Origin: Timema cristinae
Taxonomy: Eukaryota; Arthropoda; Insecta; Phasmatodea; Timematidae
Length of the DNA stretch: 64,000 nucleotides
Reading direction: 5' to 3'
Assembly (NCBI GenBank): GCA_039000515.1
Contig: JBCFYV010003508.1
Span: 46,523,265 to 46,587,264 of the forward strand
A program made the translations under genes and the position numbers. This document shows, piece by piece, positions 10,584 through 21,919 of the stretch; the first letter of the stretch is position 1, and every line of letters begins with the position of its first letter. Below the pieces are notes generated by a model. It did no database searches. It worked only from the letters and a program-made list of their open reading frames with translations, and was not told where the DNA came from.

Positions 10584-10690
10584 TATTAGGAAATTCAAAT
10601 TTAGAGGAAGTTCCCCGCATTTGGGCGAAGACAGAGTTGGAAAAAAGGGAAAAATCAGCTGGTTTGGATTCGATTTCCAGCCATCACACC
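10584..10690 (-). mobile_element. Partial second SINE B/C copy, head-on tandem
   Basis: Immediately after the previous copy the body motif repeats ('ggaaattcaaatttagagg', 'cccgcatttgggcgaag') and leads to a tRNA-like head complement (GATTCGATTTCC). The 3' tail is missing, so this is a truncated neighbour or a partial duplication. Confidence 0.6.
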
Positions 10691-11047
10691 GCAAGCAATT
10701 TTGACCAGAAGAGCTTGACGTTTAGTCTGCGTGCTCACCAATGCGGGTAGTACTATTACCATAAAATGAAGTTTAGTTTTTGTTTCGTAATAACATCGAA
10801 CTCGCTAACATATCTACAAAGGCGTCAAAGTATTGATTTTATAATATTTTACCGGCAAATGCTTCGGTTTGTGTTAAAAGTTTTGCTCAAGTTTTTTTCT
10901 AGGGTGATGTAATTAGAGAATGACGGTGCAAATTGTCAACAGAAAAAACTGGAAAATCGCTATTTATTAGCCAACCGTTTCAGCACCAGCGTGTCATTTT
11001 CAATGTTTATTGAAGTAATTTATATAATATATTAATAAAATTAAGAC
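10691..11047. other. AT-rich intergenic
   Basis: No gene, splice pair or known repeat seen. Confidence 0.3.
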
Positions 11048-11290
11048 CCACTCCAGTGGCCGCATGGTCTAAGGCGCTACTCTTGCAATAGACTAAACTG
11101 CCGATGACTGGGAGATCGTGGTTTGATCTCTTTCAGGTGTACTGAGGTTTTTTTCCCTAAATTGTTTCACACTGTATCCACGCAAATGCGAGTACACTTC
11201 CTTTAAATTAAATCTTCCCCATTCTTAACCCACAAGAGTTATTGATACATGAGCGTATAACCCGAATGAGACGTTAGACGCGGGTTAAAA
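11048..11290 (+). mobile_element. SINE family C
   Basis: Well-preserved head 'agtggccgcatggtctaagg', B-box region GTGGTTTGATCTC, body and a tail with a damaged hairpin (CCCGAATGAG). Confidence 0.88.
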
Positions 11291-11613
11291 AAAATACTAA
11301 ATAGAAAATTTGAGGCCAGTGGTTTTAATTATATGTAATTTTTATAGACGTATTCATAATTTTAAAAATATGCCAAAGTATTTCGAAATTTAACTTTCTT
11401 TAAACAGTCACCTTTTACAAACCCTTTCCAGCCAAAATTAACTAAGGCATATTCTAAGAAATATTTTTTATAAGTTTTTTTTTTCAATCTGTAGCCATTG
11501 GGCTACATCGCGCATTGGTATTTCTTAAAGATAAAAAAAAATCCAACATTAAAAAAACAACGTAGCCATAATATGTCTACAGCAAGCTGCTTATGGTTAA
11601 CACTATATGGAGG

Positions 11614-11903
11614 GGTGACCTGGTGGTCTGGGGGTAAGGTGTCAGACTTCTGTGCTTGGGGTCCGGGGCTCAATCCTCGATCCCGGCACAGATTTATCTG
11701 ATTACCAAACCTTTCCTTCACCTCTGACAAGACAACTTGTGAATGTGGGGAATACCAGGCCTCCACCGTGGTTCGGATTCCACGTTAAACTGTAGTTCAC
11801 CCATTTCATCTCACAATCACCCTCCCATATCACATTAGTGTAAGTGCGTATAACCCGAACGGGTAGTAAGACGTGGTGATGATAATAATAATAATAATAA
11901 TAA
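11614..11903 (+). mobile_element. SINE family A, full-length
   Basis: Head GGTGACCTGGTGGTCTGGGG, B-box GGCTCAATCC, body, hairpin and (TAA)n. The flanks ACTATATGGAGG (left) and ACTATATAGAGG (11904-11915, right) are a near-perfect target-site duplication. Confidence 0.93.
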
Positions 11904-11915
11904 ACTATATAGAGG

Positions 11916-12306
11916 TCAAAAATCAGGTACGTCGATATTCCGTATCACAAAAAAAAGTACTTATAAAATAAACACAGTGGTATCAATATTAGAACCATGG
12001 CCGTCAAAATTTCACGTCAACCCTTTTTGTGAAAAAATAATTGTAGACTTTTTTTCTTTGTTAGATTTTTGCTATATTCCTTAAGGTTGAAAACAATGGC
12101 CGTGTGAATGAAGGTGTGTCGTATATTTCCTAGTAGTTTGGCTGATTATTTTGTGGTTGCTAATGTTCTCTGAGTACAAGTTTATCTACTGAATTATGTA
12201 CGAACACACCCTCCTATGTGTATGGGACAAACAACCAACCAATTGTAGACCCGTTTTTTGTCGGTATAGCTTGCAGACAAACTCCGTCTCGCTACGGTGC
12301 ACTTAC
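11916..12306. other. Intergenic, no gene seen
   Basis: AT-rich to ~12240, then mixed composition. A minus-strand donor-like site (CAAG|GTAAGT) lies at the 12306/12307 border; see the next entry. Confidence 0.3.
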
Positions 12307-12461
12307 CTTGAGCTCATTAAGTTCAAGTGCTTATAATGACTAGGACAGCGCTTGCTGGCTTTGGACACGGGATAGCAAGAGTTCGACTTGAGTGGGTTAT
12401 ACAGCTCAATCACAGGTGTTCTAATCCGCTTGTAAATACGTGAGCTGGCAATACTGACCAT
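12307..12461 (-). CDS. Weak candidate terminal/internal exon (minus)
   Basis: On the minus strand an ATG at 12459-12461 opens 51 codons up to a consensus donor CAAG|GTAAGT at 12307. The reading is varied (for example IRTPVIELYNPLKSNSCYPV). The ATG, however, lies in a degenerate first unit of the adjoining 29-bp array ('gagctggcaatactgacc'), and no good acceptor is visible. It is probably chance. Confidence 0.15.
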
Positions 12462-12490
12462 CAGAGGCCGTCTTGTGCTACAATCCGTGT

Positions 12491-12946
12491 AAAGTTCGTG
12501 AGACTGGCAATACTATACCAAAGTTCGTGAGACTGGCAATACTGTACCAAAGTTCGTGAGACTGGCAATACTATACCAAAGTTCGTGAGACTGCAATACT
12601 GTACCAAAGTTCGTGAGACTGGCAATACCTACCAAAGTTCGTGAGAATGGCAATACTATACCAAAGTTCGTGAGACTGGCAATACTGTACCAAAGTTCGT
12701 GAGACTGGCAATACTGTACCAAAGCTCGTGAGAATGGCAATACTGTACCAAAGCTCGTGAGACTGGCAATACTGTACCAAAGTCGTGAGAACTGGCAATA
12801 CTGTACCAAAGTTCGTGAGACTGGCAATACTGTACCAAAGTTCGTGAGACTGGCAATACTGTATCAAAGCTCGTGAGACTGGCAATACTGTATCAAAGTC
12901 GTGAGACTGGCAATACTGTACCAAAGCTCGTGAGACTGGCAATTCT
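12491..12946. repeat. 29-bp minisatellite, ~16 units
   Basis: Tandem unit AAAGTTCGTGAGACTGGC + AATACTGTACC. Some units carry 1-bp deletions (for example near 12595, 12629, 12782, 12899), C/T changes (TTCG/CTCG) and A/G changes. A degenerate unit also occurs at ~12440-12465, upstream of the regular array. No spacers, so not CRISPR. Confidence 0.95.
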
Positions 12947-12952
12947 ATAATA

Positions 12953-13467
12953 AGGTTGATGACCTCTGTGGTCTTGGGATAAAGTACTCGCTACAAGACC
13001 CGATGGTCGTGGGTTCAAACCTAGCTGGAGTTGACAAATTTTTTCTCGAGTGATAAAAATTCGTAGCACAACTTCTTCGGAAGGGCAGTAAAGCCGTCGG
13101 TTCCATGTTGATTGTGACATGTAAAAGACCCTGGAAGGTATGTGGAAATACCTTTTTCTGCAAAATTGGTAGGCTCTTTAGCGCTAGTTCATCGAATTCT
13201 CGTGTTCTTATATAATCAGTGACCCGCCTCGGTGGCGTAGTTGGCTAACGCGCTAGTCGTGTTGAGCTATACTGCCAAGGATGGGGAGATGAGGTTCAAA
13301 TCTCGGTTGGGTGAACTGGGGGGGGGGGGGTTCCTAAATGGTTTTCCACTCTCCCTCCACGCAAATGCGGGTTCACTTCCTCTAATTCAACCTTCCCAAT
13401 TCCTAATCCATTAGCGTAATTAGTACTTAAAGCGTATAACCCGAACGAGTAGTAAGACGCGATGCTA

Positions 13468-13505
<38 letters not shown>

Positions 13506-13562
13506 TATAATCAGTGGACTCGAAAGTCACGTTAAATAACTCAAATCTCAGATAAATGAACG
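12953..13562 (+). mobile_element. SINE family D, split by SINE B
   Basis: The head 'gtggtcttgggataaagtac' with B-box GTGGGTTCAAACC near 13010 leads to the body 'cgtagcacaacttcttcgg', 'ggaaggtatgtggaaatacc' and 'aattggtaggctcttt'. The D/E tail starts at 13197-13221 and resumes after the insertion at 13517-13562 ('ggactcgaaagtcacgtta'). The SINE B at 13222-13504 is inserted in that tail. Confidence 0.88.
13222..13504 (+). mobile_element. SINE family B, inserted in SINE D
   Basis: Head 'ccgcctcggtggcgtagttg', B-box GAGGTTCAAATCTC, G-run, body, hairpin-bearing tail (CCCGAACGAG) and (TAA)n. Perfect 12-bp target-site duplication ATATAATCAGTG at 13210-13221 and 13505-13516. Confidence 0.94.
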
Positions 13563-13873
13563 ACCGCTAACCAGAAACATTGTGAGGAGATGTTTGATAC
13601 GTAATACAATAAAAAACAAACACGTAAACACGGCGATATTTTGAAGCCATTTATATTCCCACAGTGTGCGGAAACATGCGTGCTGAGCTTGGAGTGACAT
13701 CACTGATGTGTGACAAGCACAGGGTGGTTACAAAACCACTGACCACTGACCACTGACCACTGATGTGTATGTGTATCTCTGGACTTGTTTATTTGCTAGT
13801 TCAAGGGCGTGGAGAGATCATTTTACACGAGAAAGTTGTCGATGTAGTTTGTAGTATTTTGTATTTAACTATA
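13563..13873. other. Intergenic; short CCACTGA tandem
   Basis: 13736-13763 repeats 'ccactga' four times. Nothing else is recognised; the 68-codon ORF at 13763-13969 has no exon context and runs into the pogo-like candidate. Confidence 0.3.
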
Positions 13874-13875
13874 CA

Positions 13876-15038
13876 CAGTGAGATCTGGCTAATTCATCAT
13901 TATTTCAAAAAATTGGATAATTCGAACCCTCCATGGCCCCCCATGAAATTCCTATTTAAATCAAGGTAAAAAAAAAATTATATATATAATAATTTGAATT
14001 TCAAAAGGAAATATTTGGATAATTTGAAGACTATTGTTAATTTTCTTTCAATTTGTACTCATTTCAAGTCTAACTTAACAATATTTTTTTTTATATCGAC
14101 CAAGATGCCAATAATATCAAATAACGCTGGAGACACATGGTAAAAGAAAAGATTCACTGAATCCAAATCTGACGTAAAATACAATATTTTTTATTGTAAT
14201 CAATCAACTTGTGGCTAGTTTGTATACTGCGTAAAGATAAGCAAACTACATTAAACTAATTTTCTTTTCATCCCACCGTAATGTCATTTAAGGCGATTGG
14301 CCCTTTTCATTGTCGTGGAAATGCAGAGCGTGGAACAAACTGTTATCTTCAAGAATATTTATTGTTTTGCAATTTTTTTTCGAAACGGTTTGTTAAAGAA
14401 TAGAAGCATGTTTATTAAGTTATACTTTTTATATACAATCCTCCGCTATAATTTTAAGTGATCAAATATTGACAAAATTGAAACTTTTCAATAGAAAACT
14501 GCCGGCTTCATAACAAAAAAAAATTGAACAATTAATAAACATCGATACATTATCTTAGAAGGGCGTTGAAAATATTAACATAAAATTTCACTCGTTCTCG
14601 AGAAAAATGGTATTTACAAACGTATGATTTCCCCGCAAGACCTGTCCGGTAACTAGCACCATCTACGTTTCTGTGATCCATCTCTTCTTGTTGGCGTGGA
14701 AGAATACTTTGGTCGGTCGGTCGCCACGACTTTCACCCTCCCACCCACTAACCCACAAAATAGGTTTTAGACTTGCACTTGACAGGGCAAAGGGCTTTAA
14801 GCCCAAAAACTGATTTAGTTCTTCAATATTCTTATGTTAATTTTTTACAAATTTTTATATTTTGTGTTTAATTTTTCTAGTTTTTTTTTATATACTGTGC
14901 GTATAAAATGTGAATGTTTATGTGTAGCATATTTTGAGGTTACCAGCCTAGATACTCCTCAAAACGGTAAATTCGAATTTTGGATATTTCGAATTTTCAT
15001 AGATATCACATAGACTTCAAATAAAAAAGGTTCTACTG
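13876..15038. mobile_element. Possible pogo/Tigger-like non-autonomous element
   Basis: The left end CAGTGAGATCTGGCTAATTC and the right end 'aaggttctACTG' are weakly inverted. Both ends carry subterminal 'aattcgaa'/'ttggata' motifs, as pogo/Tigger termini often do. CA, not TA, flanks both sides. The 1.16-kb interior is AT-rich and has no transposase. The match is loose, so the element is tentative. Confidence 0.28.
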
Positions 15039-15542
15039 CATATATACACCTATAACCTTTTTAATATGAATACAATTGATATCTATACAATTTTTGATGT
15101 AATCCATATACATTTAAAATTGAATTAATCTATTTAACAAATCGGGGACAAAATCAGTCCGGGACACAAGTCTTATTTCAGGGACCACTCTTGGGGACCA
15201 ACCATCACCTTTCTATCAAAGTATTATCTGAAGAATGAAGTATGGTAGTAGATTAAAGTGTGGAGAAAACAAATTTGCAACAATATTTATCTTGGTAAGG
15301 GATTTTGGTATCCCATTATAATTTGAGCAAGTAGAATAACTCATATTTAAACAAACAAATTACTCTTTTATTTTCTTTGCTAAGAGGGTGGAATGGAATG
15401 CAGCGCGAGTTAAGACCCATATTTTTTTTAAAGTTTTTAATGACAAAACGTATTTATCAGCCAAAAAATAATAATAATATATCTTCAAGAGATAGATCTA
15501 GTTTAATTTTACACACCAAATAGCATGTCTATCTAATTTAGT
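15039..15542. other. AT-rich intergenic
   Basis: No gene or known repeat is seen. Confidence 0.3.
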
Positions 15543-15750
15543 TAAAATCCCCTGGTTCGATTCCCGGCATGATCGAAAAAGATATCGTTGGTGGATTGGG
15601 GGTTTCTCCTTTTACAGTGAAGAATTAACGGCCGGGGGTTGGATGTTGTGTCTGTTCTAGATTTAAGGTAGTTTATAAGTTCATGTGTTGATATAATCAG
15701 TCGGTTCAGAAAGTGCACGTTAATTACCTCAAATAAATAAAAAAAACGGA
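15543..15750 (+). mobile_element. SINE family E, 5' part of head missing
   Basis: The copy starts at the B-box (CCTGGTTCGATTCCCGGCAT). It continues 'gaattaacggccgggggttg', 'tctagatttaaggtag' and the complete D/E tail 'tgatataatcagtcggttc', ending 'acctcaaataaat'. The A-box half is lost. Confidence 0.87.
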
Positions 15751-16320
15751 AATAAAATGTAATTGACATTTGACCAGGACATTTTGTATTCATATGAACA
15801 ATTTGTGGTCAAATGCCGCAATGCTTGGGCAAATAATCAAGAACTGTTGAGATTTAAACAAATGTAACCAACCACACTAGATTTGTGACTATTCGGCCAA
15901 AAATGGCGGGATTCCGGGCTGGATAATATGAAATACCAGAGTAAATAATGTTCAGTATGTGTTTACCTACTTTTTGTAAATTTTTGTATAGAACATTTAA
16001 CTTTGTTTTAATAGAATTTGACCATTTTCTGATTGCGATGTAAAATAGGAACACAGTAATTGTAGGGGGACAGTAAAAATTAAACAAGAAATAAGTTTTA
16101 AAATCTTTATTTTACAACACTTTATTTTTTGAAATGTAACATCGGCTACAAAGCAGGAACATCAAGTGGAAATAGATCTTTGATGTTCTACATTATAAAT
16201 TCAGTAAATGTTTATAATGGATATGTATTGGTTTGTTTATTTTACAACACACTTATTAACACCTAGAACCGGGTCGAATATTCGCGACTTTAGTGTATAT
16301 ATAAAGAATATATATTTTAT
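15751..16320. other. AT-rich intergenic
   Basis: No supported gene. The 77-codon minus ORF at 15854-16087 is AT-rich and lacks splice or start context. Confidence 0.3.
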
Positions 16321-16616
16321 TATTATTATTATTATTATTAGCACCGCGTCTTACTACCCGTCCGGGTTGTACGCACTTACGCTAATGTGTAATGGTAGGA
16401 TGCTTGTGAGATTAAATGGAGGACCTACAGTTTAACGTGGGATCCGAACCACGGTGGAGGCCTGGTATTCCCCACATTCACAAATGTGATTAATACACGT
16501 CTTGTCAGAGGTGTAGGAAGGGTTTGGCAATCAGATAAATCTGTGCCGGGACCGAGGATTGAACCTCGGACCCCAGCATGGAAGTCTGACACCTTACCCT
16601 AGACCACCAGGTCACC
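16321..16616 (-). mobile_element. SINE family A, full-length (reverse)
   Basis: (TTA)n at the left, tail complement 'gcaccgcgtcttactaccc', body, B-box complement GGATTGAACCTC and head complement ending 'ccaccaggtcacc'. ATATTTTATTA-type duplications lie on both sides (~16312 and ~16618). Confidence 0.92.
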
Positions 16617-17099
16617 CATATTTTATTAATTTGGTCTAAATAAATTTTTGCCATTAAAAAAAACAGCAACTGGAATTTAGATAATTTTTATCACTTTTTT
16701 TTTTTCAATGAGTTGGTAACACTTCTATCGACCGAACAGAATCCTTGCAAGTCGTGTTATTCCCAGCTCTGTTGTGCATCACATTATATAGTATAATTAT
16801 TGTGTTATTATCACCCTTTACCTCTAACAAGTTGTACCGGAGTCAACTCGTTGGGAACTGTCCTCTGACCTTTGGTTCAATCTTCAAACACTCGGGTCAG
16901 TCGTGAACAGTTGATCTTGAAGAGTTCCATAAGGAGCTATTTGGAAGATTTGCGTCCCTCTTCATTGTTCCTTGCACTCTCACTCTCTCACACTCTCACA
17001 CTCTTACATACACACCTGCGAGGCAATGGATCCTTGTTTACCTCAATGGAAGAAGGGAATAACGGCACGTTTATGCTCGGAAGGAACTTCTAGAGTCTA
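16617..17099. other. Intergenic; CT-rich microsatellite near 16976-17006
   Basis: No exon is supported. The 73-codon ORF at 16872-17093 crosses the simple 'ctctcacac' repeats and has no splice borders. Confidence 0.3.
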
Positions 17100-17545
17100 G
17101 AACAGCTTCCAGTCACTGGCTGGCGGGTCTGTTTGGAACATAAACCACTCTAATAGCCTCCTTACCTTCCTCCACTTTGACCCAGTCTTCTCCTCTTTCC
17201 TCCACACTCCTCCATATCTAACATCCTCCTGAACCGCCTCGGGGAGTTGTTAGATAACACACTAGCTTCGTGTTGAGCTAGACTGCTGAGGACGGGGAGA
17301 TCGAGGTTCGAATCTCACTCGGCTGAACTTTGGGAGATTTTCCACTCTTCCTCTACGCAAATGCGGGTTCACTTCTTCTACATTCAACTTTCTCAATGTA
17401 TAACTCATTTGCTTAAGTAGTACTTAAGCGTATAACCCGAACGGGTAGTTAGACGTGGTGTTTAAAAACCTCCTTTTGGGCATCATTTTCCCCTCCATAC
17501 TTCTCACATGACCATCCCACTTTAGTCGTGTTGCCTTCTCTCTCT
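17100..17545 (-). pseudogene. Relic of RTE-like LINE ORF C-terminus, split by SINE B
   Basis: On the minus strand 17464-17540 reads ATRLKWDGHVRSMEGKMMPK, matching the conserved 'RLRWxGHVxRM' segment after the reverse transcriptase domain of RTE-like and related LINEs. Past the SINE at 17236-17463, the minus strand from 17235 down to ~17100 reads with pieces such as KEEKTGSKWRKV and DPPASDW, like the usual 'DRxKWRxxI..ADPAxxW' end. Family placement is from memory of the motif. The relic is tiny and dead. Confidence 0.55.
17236..17463 (+). mobile_element. SINE family B, inserted in a LINE relic
   Basis: Head 'ccgcctcggggagttgttag', B-box GAGGTTCGAATCTC, shortened spacer, body, and the tail AACCCGAACGGGTAGTTAG without a long (TAA)n. 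The 'cctcct' flanks may be a degraded duplication. Confidence 0.88.
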
Positions 17546-18259
17546 CTCTCTTTCTCTCCTGTCCTGATCTGTCTCTTCTTTTACTATTTATTCCTCTTAC
17601 TCTTTCACTTTAAATTGTAAATCGAGGACGAATAATGGTATGAAAGCGCACAGTTTTTTAGTAGGAGATACTTTGTTGGTTATTTCGTGATATTTGCTAT
17701 CATTATTTTAATACAGGTTTCTCTAAATAGTCACGTATGAACATAGTCCTCATGTATGGGCGCATAAGATATATTTGTCACTTAGTCCCTTTTTCCCCCG
17801 CCGTTGAGACAGGTAGACAAACCGACAGGTGCAAGATGGGTGATACGGTTAAGTGAGCACGTCCAAGAAAAGAGGGTGGAAGGAAGCAAGTTGGAGGGAG
17901 AAAGGTTTTGTGGGGGAGATGTTCCAAGTAGGAGGAGAGTTTAAATTCTAAAATATAGCATTGTATAGCAAAGGGGAAGCTTTATAATGAGCAAGAAGGT
18001 CCTTTTGTCCATTATTTCTTACCCATTGTGATGTCTGCAGCAAAAAAAACTACAAGACAAATCCACTCAGGTGTTTTTGGTTGAAAAAAAGTACACTTTT
18101 TTTTTTACAATACAACTGCAAACTTACACAAGGGGCTTATTTCACATAATACATGCTGACCTAAACATAAGGTCAAAAGGTCTTCCTTCTAGGAAAGTCA
18201 CAAAGAAAACAGATTTATTTTATTGGAGACATAAAAATAACTATTCATGTTTTCCTTCT
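17546..18259. other. Intergenic; CT-rich tract at ~17533-17600
   Basis: A (CT)n-rich tract probably belongs to the LINE relic's upstream side (minus strand GA-rich). The rest has no recognisable gene or repeat. Confidence 0.3.
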
Positions 18260-18485
18260 GCCACGTCTTACTACCCTCTGGGCTGTTTCGCTTTTAAATA
18301 CACTAGTGGAGTAGGGATGATGCAAGTAGACTTGATAGGAATTGTTCCCCCATTTGCGTGGAGGGAGGGTGGCAATTTTTTTTTAATCACCTAAAGTACA
18401 CCCAGCTTTTGTTCTAACCTCGGCCTTCCCATCATCGGCAAACCAGACTAGATGAGTTCGACATTTAGACCGCGTGGCCACCAAT
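18260..18485 (-). mobile_element. SINE family C (reverse), diverged
   Basis: Tail complement 'gccacgtcttactaccctct', body 'gcgtggagggagggtggc', head complement ending 'gaccgcgtggccaccaat'. Confidence 0.82.
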
Positions 18486-18534
18486 CGGTTATGTCAAACA
18501 GAACTGAGTTTTTGGTATCATGAATATTAGAGAC

Positions 18535-18995
18535 TAGAAGTGTAGCATGACATGGCTGAATGTAGAGATAGGATAGTGGAGCCATGACATGGACATTGAA
18601 TGTAAGAGAGACTAGGAATAGTTAGCATGACATGAAATGAATGTAAGAGAGACTAGGAATAGTGGAGGCCATGACATGGACATTGAATGTAAGAGAGACT
18701 AGGAATAGTGGAGGCATACATGGACATGAATGTAAGAGAGACTGATAGTGGAGGCATGACATGGACATTGGATGTAAGAGAGACTGAAATAGTGAGCCAT
18801 GACATGGACTGATGTAAGAGGACTAGAAGTGGAGGCCATGACATGGACATTGGATGTAAGAGAGACTAGGAATAGTGGAGGCCATGACATGGACATTGGA
18901 TGTAAGAGAGCTAGGAATAGTGGAGGCCAGACATGGACATTGAATAAGGAGACTAGGATAGGAGCCATGACATAATAAATGAAAGAGACTAGGAA
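18535..18995. repeat. Degenerate 46-bp minisatellite, ~10 units
   Basis: The unit is roughly GGAATAGTGGAGGCCATGAC + ATGGACATTGAATGTAAGAG + AGACTA. Almost every unit carries single-base insertions or deletions, unlike the other arrays in the window. The array abuts a LINE relic at 18999. Confidence 0.9.
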
Positions 18996-18998
18996 AGC

Positions 18999-19330
18999 AT
19001 GTTAGCTGTCACTAAGAGAAACAGGATTAGGAATAAAGTTATCCGGGAAAGAACGGGGGTACAAGGATTACATGAAAGAGTAGAGGAAGCCAGACTGAAA
19101 TGTATTGAGTTGGTAGAAAGAGAGAAAATCAAAGAGAGAGAGATAAAGCATGATTGGAAAATACCACCAAGGAGGCCGAGAAAATGTGAAAGGAGCAGAT
19201 AACAGAAAGTGTGCAAGCTATAGGTGAGTAATGGAACTATTCAAGGAGGAAGAATGGTGGAAGGATATATTAGAGGAAGAAGGAAGCATTTTACTAAACT
19301 GACCCGGCCACAGGCTAGAAACAGTTGATG
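18999..19330 (+). pseudogene. Relic of a LINE ORF C-terminal region
   Basis: The plus strand reads NRIRNKVIRERTGVQGLHER then VEEARLKC, the typical segment preceding 'WFGHVxRM' in RTE-like/other insect LINE polyproteins. The 'WFGHV' core is missing. After a decayed stretch come PPRRPRK (cf. 'RPRGRPRKRW') and a stop at 19200-19202. In another frame the next ~100 bp read EEEWWKDILEEEGSI. It is frameshifted and truncated, and it directly adjoins the 46-bp array. Confidence 0.5.
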
Positions 19331-19900
19331 ATGTTAATGATTATGTATTTGTTTCGCGACGTTGCGCTAGTTAGAGTCTAAACGTTTAATTTTCCTCTCA
19401 ATATTCTCTTTTGATTGATAGTTCACAGATCCTACAACTTTGACAATAATAATAATAATATAATAATAATACTAATAATAAAAGGAATAGTGGTTTAGTT
19501 TTGAAGGAGTTGATTGAAATCATGTTGAGTACAAAAGACACTGATGGCGGTAAATGTTGATGTATCGTAAATCGTGGCTTAACCTCTCCTAAGTGGTAAT
19601 TAAAGATGTATACAGTCCAATTTTCTATAGTAAGGCCTTTTTATATGAGAGCTAGAAAAGTTAATAAACTTACTTTCACTTCATCATACGCCAAGTCATT
19701 TAATCTGCAGCCGTCGCTTTTGATAGTTATTATCATTACCTATAAAATAATATTAATAAAATATTAAAATGTTATTAGTGCTGTCCGCAAAAAAAGAAGG
19801 AATGTTTGTGTTCGTATTTTGTATTTTCAATGAAAATTGTACTGTATATAGTTTTCCCGTCCTGAATTTCAGCTGTATTTTTACTTTCTCTCTATCTTAC
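19331..19900. other. AT-rich intergenic with (TAA)n
   Basis: An interrupted (TAA)n microsatellite lies at ~19445-19480. No gene is seen. Confidence 0.3.
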
Positions 19901-19939
19901 AGGTAGAGGAAGTATAGTGATCGTCAAATAAATCGAACT

Positions 19940-20700
19940 CAAAATTGTGTTGAATCCTGACGTTTCATGACCTCCCGAATCCAAAAAAGGTGGTTTTTGA
20001 CTTTCCATCTGTCTGTCTGTGTCTATACCTCCAAATAGAGACTAAACTATTTTACCAATCAGACTAAAACTTGGTATCTAGGGTTTTCATAAGGTTGCCC
20101 CGAGGGGTTTTTGTAATTGAATATCCAACCCTAAAATTAAGGGTATTTTACTGAAAGGCAAAAAAAAAGAAAAAGTCGATTTTCTCAAAATCCGCTCTTA
20201 CGATTTTGATTAAATTTCATTGCTAAACATTTATGAAATATTCCAAACAAAATGGTTGACCTCAATATTTCGGCAAAATGACTTTAAGGGCTCCGGTTTG
20301 ATGCATAAATGATCTTTTTATATAATATCTCCTAAAATATTTGAGATATGAACTTACTTATCGTTACAAATATGTAGGACATTTTATAATACAAATATTT
20401 AATAAGAAGCATATTTTTATAAAACCAATAATTTTCAAGCTATACGTGTATATATATATATATATATATATTATTAATATAATATATATTATATATAACT
20501 TTTCAAACACAAAAGGTAAGAGTATTGCGACCTCAAAAGAAAATCTAACCACCTGAAATGTTGATGGATGTCGACGTCTCAAGACCCCCCAAACCTTAAA
20601 AAGTGGTTTTTGCAATGCCGTATATCTGTGTGTCTGTTTAAACTTAAAGAGTAGTTTAAGAAAGGGCGAAAAAGAGAAAAAATCGATTAAAATTCGTATA
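19940..20700. repeat. Diverged duplicated block (two copies) and (TA)n
   Basis: Around 19970-20010 ('cctcccgaatcc', 'aggtggtttttgactttcc', 'atctgtctgtctgtgtc') and again around 20575-20645 ('gaccccccaaacctt', 'aagtggtttttgcaatgcc', 'atctgtgtgtctgtt') the same order of motifs occurs. Each is followed by 'gaaaaagtcgattttc' / 'gagaaaaaatcgatt'. A (TA)n run at 20447-20505 lies between. Probably two remnants of an old element that I cannot classify. Confidence 0.45.
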
Positions 20701-21919
20701 TATGTGTTAATTAAGATTTTAAATAAACTGGCTATTTTCATTTTACCATGAAAATGAATTTTACGGTACTTTACAGAAGCATAAACTTCCGTATCTTCGC
20801 AACTATTTGAGTAACTAAATAACTTATCATTACAAAATTGTAGTACTATCAAAAATAAAAAACTTTTATATGAAATATATTTTTATAAATCCAACAGTTT
20901 CTGAGATATTGGCAAATATATTAATACAATTTCGTGAGCTTTAGTTGTAAAGAGATACTACTTAAGTTTTAACGCAATAATTCTCCTATGCCATAGAGTA
21001 ATTAAATATAAGTAAGTCTCTAAAAGTTTGTGTTATTTTTCCTTAAACCTCTTAGGAGAAATGTTTGTACAACAATGATCTATATCCATTTTAGACTCAA
21101 TAGTCAACATTTACATTTTTCATGGGTCAAAATTTATAAATGAAGAATTTAATAGCAATGCGATGGCATGAAGATTTGCAACACCTAATAAAATGTGAAA
21201 TTTTAATACGAAGTGTTGACCCTTGTGGACCCAACATTGATCTTTTTTATTGGTCCAAACATACAAATGAGGACATTAATTCTTTAAAAATAAAATTATA
21301 AAATTTAAAACTGAGACTAAAAAAAAGTTCTACATAAGTATAGTACAATTTATTCTTGTGTTTGCTAGTGTATATTATTTCTTTTCATATATATTACAAG
21401 TTTTGAGTGAATATCTCCATTTTCAAACAATAGAGCGAGAAAGTCCGTGCGGAGTTCCGTACCATTTATTTTTTATTGGTAACAAGGCCGCGTGTACCAA
21501 ATCTTGGTCTAACTATTGTTGGTAGAATAATAATGTTTAATAATCATCTCAGACTAGCGTCACACATTCTGTATACCTTTTATTATCGTATACAGTAACT
21601 TCCTTACGTAACTTTTACAACTTTTTCGTCTTTAGAATCCTTTTAAGAATCTCCTATTTGCCTTTTGTCTTTCTCTGTTTTAAGTCTCTTTTTCATTTAA
21701 GTACCAAGCAAGCGAGAATAAATGTACATTAAACTGCGCTTTCATGCATAATGATATTATGCCACACACACACAACACACACACACACACACACACACAA
21801 CACAATTTACAGGTTTTGTGGAGAAAGTAAAGGATGCGCGTTAAGGCCCGTGTTTCTGCAGTTTTTATAGCAAAACAAGTTTTTGTTTTACAAAATAAAA
21901 AATATATGGCTCCAGTATA
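20701..21919. other. AT-rich intergenic; (CA)n at ~21765-21802
   Basis: No gene is supported. The only structured sequence is the interrupted CA microsatellite. Confidence 0.35.

Noticed and set aside
20364..20852. 162-codon minus ORF
   Set aside because: AT-rich, includes a (TA)n run and parts of a diverged repeat pair. No protein-like composition.
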